Source of the DNA: Pseudactinotalea terrae
GTDB taxonomy: Bacteria > Actinomycetota > Actinomycetes > Actinomycetales > Beutenbergiaceae
DNA length: 64,000 nucleotides
Assembly (NCBI RefSeq): GCF_009733845.1
Contig: NZ_WNXZ01000002.1
Span: forward strand, 558,001-622,000
Direction: 5' to 3'
Shown: piece after piece, positions 60,655 through 64,000 of the stretch
How positions within the stretch are numbered: position 1 is the first letter of the stretch
Layout of the letters: each line of letters begins with the position of its first letter
Program-made: the position numbers and the translations under genes
Notes under the pieces: model-generated
Seen by the model: only the letters and a program-made list of their open reading frames with translations
Databases searched by the model: none
Told to the model about the DNA's origin: nothing

Positions 60655-61404
60655 TCAGGCCGGCTGCAGCAGCTCGGGACCGTTGTTGCGGACATTGCCG
60701 ACGGCGCGGCCCACCTCGTACCAGGACAGCTCGGGTGGGGGCTCGGCGAGCATCGCCAGTACCGCGTCGAGATCCGTGATCGAGGGATCGAGCCAGGACT
60801 CGGCGACCTCGCGCGTCAGCATCGCCGGCTCGCGATCGTGGATGGCCTCGAGGCCGTCCCGTGCCTCGGCGGTCACGATCGTGGTGGACAGCAGCCAGCG
60901 ATCCGGATCGTCGTCATCCTTGCTCGGGTCGCGCCACCAGGAGTAGAGGCCGGCGAACGCGATCGGCGAGCCATCGGTCGGGTGGATGTAGTGGGGCACC
61001 TTGATCGGCTTGGACTCGCCCGGCGGGGTGATCTTCTGCCACTCGTAGTAGCCGTCGGCGAGCACCAGGCAGCGCTTGGTCGCTGCCGGCTTCTTGAAGG
61101 CGGGCTTCTCGGTGAGGGTCTCGCTGCGCGCGTTGATCATGCGCGCGCCGATCGAGATGTCCTTCGCCCACGGCGGCACCAGGCCCCACCGAGCCAGGTG
61201 CATCTCGCGGCGGACTTTCGCCGGCTCCGCCTCGGCGGCATCACCATCGAGCTGGGGCGCCCGGTCGACGACGATCCGCGCGCCGTCCGTGGGTGCCACG
61301 TTCCAGCTGGCCATGACCTCCCGGGCCGCCTCGGTCATGTCCTCGACGTCGAACGCGTCAGCCAGGTCCTGGGACTCCTTGAACGAGGCGTATCTGCCGC
61401 ACAT
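60655..61404 (-). CDS. SRAP/HMCES family protein (YedK-like abasic-site DNA-protein crosslinker)
   Basis: A 249-residue protein starting MCGRYASFKESQDLADAF, so the catalytic Cys2, exposed after Met removal, is present. Other family landmarks are SWNVAPTD, RWGLVPPWAKD, MINARSETLTEKPAF (active-site Asn), LADGYYEWQK (active-site Glu) and the late AIHDREPAML with the conserved His. Known members form a thiazolidine crosslink with abasic sites in single-stranded DNA. The ATG at 61404 follows GAGGAT and 6 nt, which could be a weak leaderless -10 or a ribosome-binding site. The longer frame upstream is antisense to the next gene. Confidence 0.95.
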   Translation of the reverse strand: MCGRYASFKESQDLADAFDVEDMTEAAREVMASWNVAPTDGARIVVDRAPQLDGDAAEAEPAKVRREMHLARWGLVPPWAKDISIGARMINARSETLTEKPAFKKPAATKRCLVLADGYYEWQKITPPGESKPIKVPHYIHPTDGSPIAFAGLYSWWRDPSKDDDDPDRWLLSTTIVTAEARDGLEAIHDREPAMLTREVAESWLDPSITDLDAVLAMLAEPPPELSWYEVGRAVGNVRNNGPELLQPA

Positions 61405-61465
61405 ACGTCCATCCTCGCACCGGGTACCGACACTCGCGCGAGGGGGTACGGGGCACACTGGCCGC

Positions 61466-61924
61466 ATGTACCGACTCACCACGACCTGGCACCTCCCGGC
61501 AGCGCCGGAGCCGGTCTGGGGCGCGGTCGAGCAGGTGGCGGCATGGCCGCACTGGTGGCCCGGCATTGACGCGGCCGCCATGGTGCGTCACGCCGGCTCC
61601 GACGGCCTCGGGCAGCGGGTTCACCTCGTGGTCCGGAGCCCGTTCGGGTACCGGCTGCGCTTCGGCGTCGAGATCGTGGCAGCCGCGCCGCCGCGGTACG
61701 CGCGCGCCCGGGTGGTGGGCGACCTGGTCGGGTTGGGGTCCTGGAGGGTGGATCCGGCAGCCGACGGCTGCATCGCGACGATCCGCTGGGAGGTCACGCC
61801 TGCCCGTGGCCTGCTCCATGCGCTCGGTCCGCTCGTCGGCGCTCCGGCCCGCTGGGCCCACGCACGGGTGATGCATGAGGGGCAGCGGGGACTTGTGACC
61901 CACCTCACGCGATTCGGTGGTTGA
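61466..61924 (+). CDS. SRPBCC (polyketide cyclase/START-like) protein
   Basis: A 152-residue protein with the helix-grip pattern. The N-terminal strand MYRLTTTWHLPAAPEPVWGA is followed by WPHWWPGIDAAAMV. A series of beta-strands (VHLVVRSPFGYRLRFGVEIV, GDLVGLGSWRVDPA) and a long C-terminal helix (RVMHEGQRGLVTHLTRF) follow. Such proteins bind hydrophobic ligands; no specific function is evident. ATG at 61466 is preceded by CACACT and 6 nt, close to the leaderless pattern. It is divergent from the SRAP gene with a 61-nt gap. Confidence 0.82.
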   Translation: MYRLTTTWHLPAAPEPVWGAVEQVAAWPHWWPGIDAAAMVRHAGSDGLGQRVHLVVRSPFGYRLRFGVEIVAAAPPRYARARVVGDLVGLGSWRVDPAADGCIATIRWEVTPARGLLHALGPLVGAPARWAHARVMHEGQRGLVTHLTRFGG

Positions 61925-61942
61925 TAACGGTTTGGTTACGAT
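61925..61942 (+). promoter_or_regulatory. Direct-repeat box TAACG-N6-TTACG overlapping a -10 (possible MtrA-type site)
   Basis: TAACG (61925-61929) and TTACG (61936-61940) repeat with an 11-nt period, and TACGAT (61937-61942) could be a -10 box, about 35 nt before the wall-hydrolase start. The spacing recalls direct-repeat sites of envelope regulator MtrA upstream of actinobacterial wall hydrolases. This is an analogy from memory. Confidence 0.4.
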
Positions 61943-61980
61943 GCCATGTCCTTCCCGCTCATCCACCGTTGGGATCCCCT

Positions 61981-62946
61981 GTGCCTCAAGGCCGTCACCG
62001 CAGCGCTGAGACCCGGCGCCAGCCGCTCTCCCGCGCCTTCGGCGTCGCCTGCGTGGCGGCGCTGTCCCTCGCCACCCTGGGCGCTGCGCTCCCGCTGGGC
62101 GCGCACTCCTCCGGCTCGACGGCGGAGCCCACCGTGGTCTTCGGGCCCACCGAGGGCGCTGAGGGCGCCGGCGAGACCTTGCTCGAGGGTCGCGACGCCG
62201 CCGCTGCCGGGCGGTCCGCGGTGCGCGAGGGGGCGACCGAGCCCGAGCCGACCGCCGTCGAGGAGCCCGAGCCAGCCGCGGTCGAGGAGCCTCCGGTGGA
62301 GGAGCCCACGACCGAGGAACCCCTGCCCGAGGTGACTGGCCAGCTCTGGGCGACCTCCGCCGTCAACGTGCGCTCGGGTCCCTCCGTCGATCACGAGCAG
62401 CTGACCACGCTCGGGTGGGCGGACCCGGTGGACGTCACCGGTGAGAGCGCCGACGGCTGGACGCAGGTGATCTGGGACGAGCGTGTCGCCTGGGTGAGCT
62501 CGAGCTATCTCGCCGAGGAGGAGCCGCTCGCCGAGGAGCCGGCCGCCGAGCAGCCGGCGGAGACGTCCGAGGGCAGCGGCGTCTCGAGCGCTTCCTGCTC
62601 CACCAGCCCGGGGATCGAGGGCTCGCTCGCGGCCAACGCCGCGGCCACCTATCGTGCGGTGTGCGCAGCGTTCCCCGGTGTGGCCTCGGCCTACGGCGGC
62701 TACCGCGCCGGCGACGGCGGCGACCACGGCTCGGGACGCGCCCTCGACATCATGGTCAGCGGCGCCGCGGGCTGGGAGATCGCACGCTACCTGCAGGCGC
62801 ACGCGGGCGAGCTGGGGATCACGTACCTGATCTACGAGCAGCAGATGTGGATGGCGGGCGACTCCCACGGCGCCTGGGAGTACATGGCCGACCGCGGCAG
62901 CCCGACGGCGAACCACTACGACCACGTGCACGTCAGCACGTACTGA
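61981..62946 (+). CDS. Secreted SH3b plus VldE/M15-like domain protein, putative cell-wall hydrolase
   Basis: A 321-residue exported protein from the GTG at 61981 (GGGA six bases upstream). The signal region is basic then hydrophobic (LSRAFGVACVAALSLATLGA). A linker rich in EEP/AVEEP repeats (about 80-118) precedes an SH3b domain (about 119-180, LWATSAVNVRSGPSVDHEQL) that usually binds peptidoglycan. Residues about 205-321 form a domain with DHGSGRALDIMVSG and NHYDHVHVS. These are the His/Asp and HxH-like ligands of LD-carboxypeptidase-type or VldE/ARB_07466-like zinc proteins, and the domain ends at the terminus. Peptidoglycan hydrolysis is inferred from fold and export, not shown. Confidence 0.85.
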   Translation: MPQGRHRSAETRRQPLSRAFGVACVAALSLATLGAALPLGAHSSGSTAEPTVVFGPTEGAEGAGETLLEGRDAAAAGRSAVREGATEPEPTAVEEPEPAAVEEPPVEEPTTEEPLPEVTGQLWATSAVNVRSGPSVDHEQLTTLGWADPVDVTGESADGWTQVIWDERVAWVSSSYLAEEEPLAEEPAAEQPAETSEGSGVSSASCSTSPGIEGSLAANAAATYRAVCAAFPGVASAYGGYRAGDGGDHGSGRALDIMVSGAAGWEIARYLQAHAGELGITYLIYEQQMWMAGDSHGAWEYMADRGSPTANHYDHVHVSTY

Positions 62947-62967
62947 CTCGTGGTCGACCTGACGTTC

Positions 62968-62973
62968 TAGCGT
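62968..62973 (+). promoter_or_regulatory. Leaderless-type -10 box TAGCGT
   Basis: TAGCGT is followed by 7 nt and the ATG at 62981. This favours that ATG over the GTG at 62972. Confidence 0.5.
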
Positions 62974-62980
62974 GGCGGGC

Positions 62981-63847
62981 ATGACGGAGTCGAACACCCT
63001 GCCGCAGCCCGTGACCGTCCGCGTGGACGGCACCGACATCGCGACCTACGTGATCGAGCCCCGGCGCGGGGACGCTGCGGCGGACGTCGTGCTCTGCCAC
63101 GGGACGCCATGGTCTGCCGCAACCTTGATGCCCCTCGCTCGTGCGCTCGCCACCCGGTACCGCGTGTTCCTGTGGGACATGCCGGGGTATGGGGCATCGA
63201 TCGACGACGGCGACCCGCCACCGGTCGACCTCCCTCACCAGCAGCAGCGGCTCGCCGCCCTCCTGGACCACTGGGGCCTCGACCGGCCCCATGTGCTGGC
63301 CCACGACATCGGCGGTGCTGTTGCCCTCGGAGCCCACCTGCTGGGTGCTCGTGAGCTCGCCTCGCTCTACCTGCTCGACGTCGTGACGCTCGACCCGTGG
63401 GGCTCGCCCTTCTTCCGGCTGGTCGCCGACCACGAGGCGGTCTTCGCAGCGCTTCCCGCCAACCTGCACACGGCCCTCGTCCGGGAGTACATCGCCGGAG
63501 CGGCGGGTGCCGGTCTCGACGCCGCGTGGGTCGACGGGCTTGCGCGACCGTGGTGCTCAGCCGCCGGGCAGCGCGCCTTCTACCGCCAGATCGCGCAGCT
63601 GCGCCCCGAGCACACCAGCGGGCTCGTCGCTCGTCTCGACCAGACCCGCTGCCAGGTGCGCATCGGGTGGGGCGAGCGTGACCCGTGGATCCCAGCTGCC
63701 CAGGCCGCTGAGCTCGCGGACCGACTTCCAGGAGCGGTCGAGGTGTCCATGTTCCCCGGCGCCGGGCATCTCGTGCCGCTGGAGGCCACCGAGGCGCTCG
63801 CGCAGGATGTGCTGGCCTGGCTGACGGTGGTCACGCGGACGCCGTGA
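62981..63847 (+). CDS. Alpha/beta hydrolase with Asp nucleophile (haloalkane dehalogenase/epoxide hydrolase-like)
   Basis: A 288-residue alpha/beta hydrolase. The oxyanion region is CHGTPWSA (39-46) and the nucleophile elbow is AHDIGGAVALG with D109. An Asp here is the mark of haloalkane dehalogenases, fluoroacetate dehalogenases and epoxide hydrolases rather than Ser esterases. The acid is in GERDPWIPAAQAAELA and the catalytic His is in GAGHLVPLE. A tyrosine-containing cap domain lies in between. The substrate cannot be inferred. The ATG at 62981 is 7 nt after TAGCGT. It lies directly downstream of the wall-hydrolase gene but probably has its own promoter. Confidence 0.87.
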   Translation: MTESNTLPQPVTVRVDGTDIATYVIEPRRGDAAADVVLCHGTPWSAATLMPLARALATRYRVFLWDMPGYGASIDDGDPPPVDLPHQQQRLAALLDHWGLDRPHVLAHDIGGAVALGAHLLGARELASLYLLDVVTLDPWGSPFFRLVADHEAVFAALPANLHTALVREYIAGAAGAGLDAAWVDGLARPWCSAAGQRAFYRQIAQLRPEHTSGLVARLDQTRCQVRIGWGERDPWIPAAQAAELADRLPGAVEVSMFPGAGHLVPLEATEALAQDVLAWLTVVTRTP

Positions 63848-63856
63848 GCGCTGGGC

Positions 63857-64000
63857 TCAGCTGGTGGATCTCCGCGCGACGAACTCGGTCAGGTGGCCCA
63901 CCACCTCGGGCGCTCGGAGGATGCGGCGGTGGCCCAGGCCGTCAGTGAGCACCAGCTGCGCGCCCGGCCAGGCCCGCACCAGGCGTTCCGAGACCCGGGT
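63857..64000 (-). CDS. C-terminal fragment of an alpha/beta hydrolase (cut by window edge)
   Basis: The last 47 codons of a minus-strand gene are visible. They translate to RLVRAWPGAQLVLTDGLGHR followed by RILRAPEVVGHLTEFVAR and a TGA at 63859-63857. TDGLGHRRILR is the strand, loop and catalytic-histidine region at the end of alpha/beta hydrolases. The rest lies beyond the window. It converges on the previous hydrolase with a 9-nt gap. Confidence 0.7.
   Translation of the reverse strand, partial: TRVSERLVRAWPGAQLVLTDGLGHRRILRAPEVVGHLTEFVARRSTS

Overview
This 64 kb window is chromosomal DNA from a high-GC actinobacterium. The evidence is pervasive G/C third codon positions, a WhiB1-type regulator with its actinobacterial residues intact, a PdtaS-type cytoplasmic kinase, an EccC-like FtsK/SpoIIIE ATPase, GTG/TTG starts, and many promoters whose -10 box sits 6-7 nt upstream of the start codon (leaderless mRNAs). 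Gene content fits the order Micrococcales, but I cannot name the genus. I see no tRNA, rRNA, insertion sequence, CRISPR array or prophage.

Region 1 (about 1-36.9 kb) is a cell-surface glycopolymer locus. It holds eleven GT-B type glycosyltransferase genes, one of them a tandem two-domain protein, and one GT-A (family 2) gene. It also holds a PglK/MsbA-like ABC exporter half-transporter, a TagGH/Wzm-Wzt-like ABC exporter, and a four-gene operon (23990-28087). That operon encodes the four enzymes that convert UDP-GlcNAc to UDP-2,3-diacetamido-2,3-dideoxy-glucuronate. A membrane acyltransferase with an SGNH domain closes the region. Scattered among these are four secreted proteins with unrelated N-terminal modules: PGRP/amidase, SpoIID, CAP/SCP and a right-handed beta-helix. 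All four end in the same FG-GAP/VCBS-like array with a recurrent GxGW motif. A broken copy of another surface-protein domain follows the SpoIID gene. The likely picture is synthesis, export and acylation of a wall-linked polymer, together with secreted proteins that may share a wall-targeting tail. No initiating sugar-phosphate transferase, ligase or UDP-sugar 2-epimerase is seen in the window. A guanidine-III riboswitch controlling a Gdx/SugE exporter is embedded near the left end.

Region 2 (37-51.8 kb) is mostly housekeeping and regulation. It includes a Vms1/baeRF-type release-factor-like protein, bifunctional PutA, a RelE/Phd toxin-antitoxin pair, a CoA-type NUDIX hydrolase and a LiaSR-like two-component operon ending in a DUF4097 protein. 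It continues with an AlkA-like glycosylase, an orphan LacI regulator, the remnant of an LPXTG surface protein, a DUF2505 protein, PdtaS and WhiB1.

Region 3 (51.4-64 kb) holds an FHA-EccC-like ATPase without neighbouring ESX genes, a MacB/FtsX-like ABC transporter next to a NarL-type two-component system, a YedK/HMCES-type SRAP protein and an SRPBCC protein. It ends with a secreted SH3b plus VldE/M15-like putative wall hydrolase and alpha/beta hydrolases. The last one is cut by the window edge.

Coordinates and starts were chosen from reading frame, Shine-Dalgarno or leaderless -10 signals, and operon overlaps. Functions are from recognition of family motifs, with no database search.
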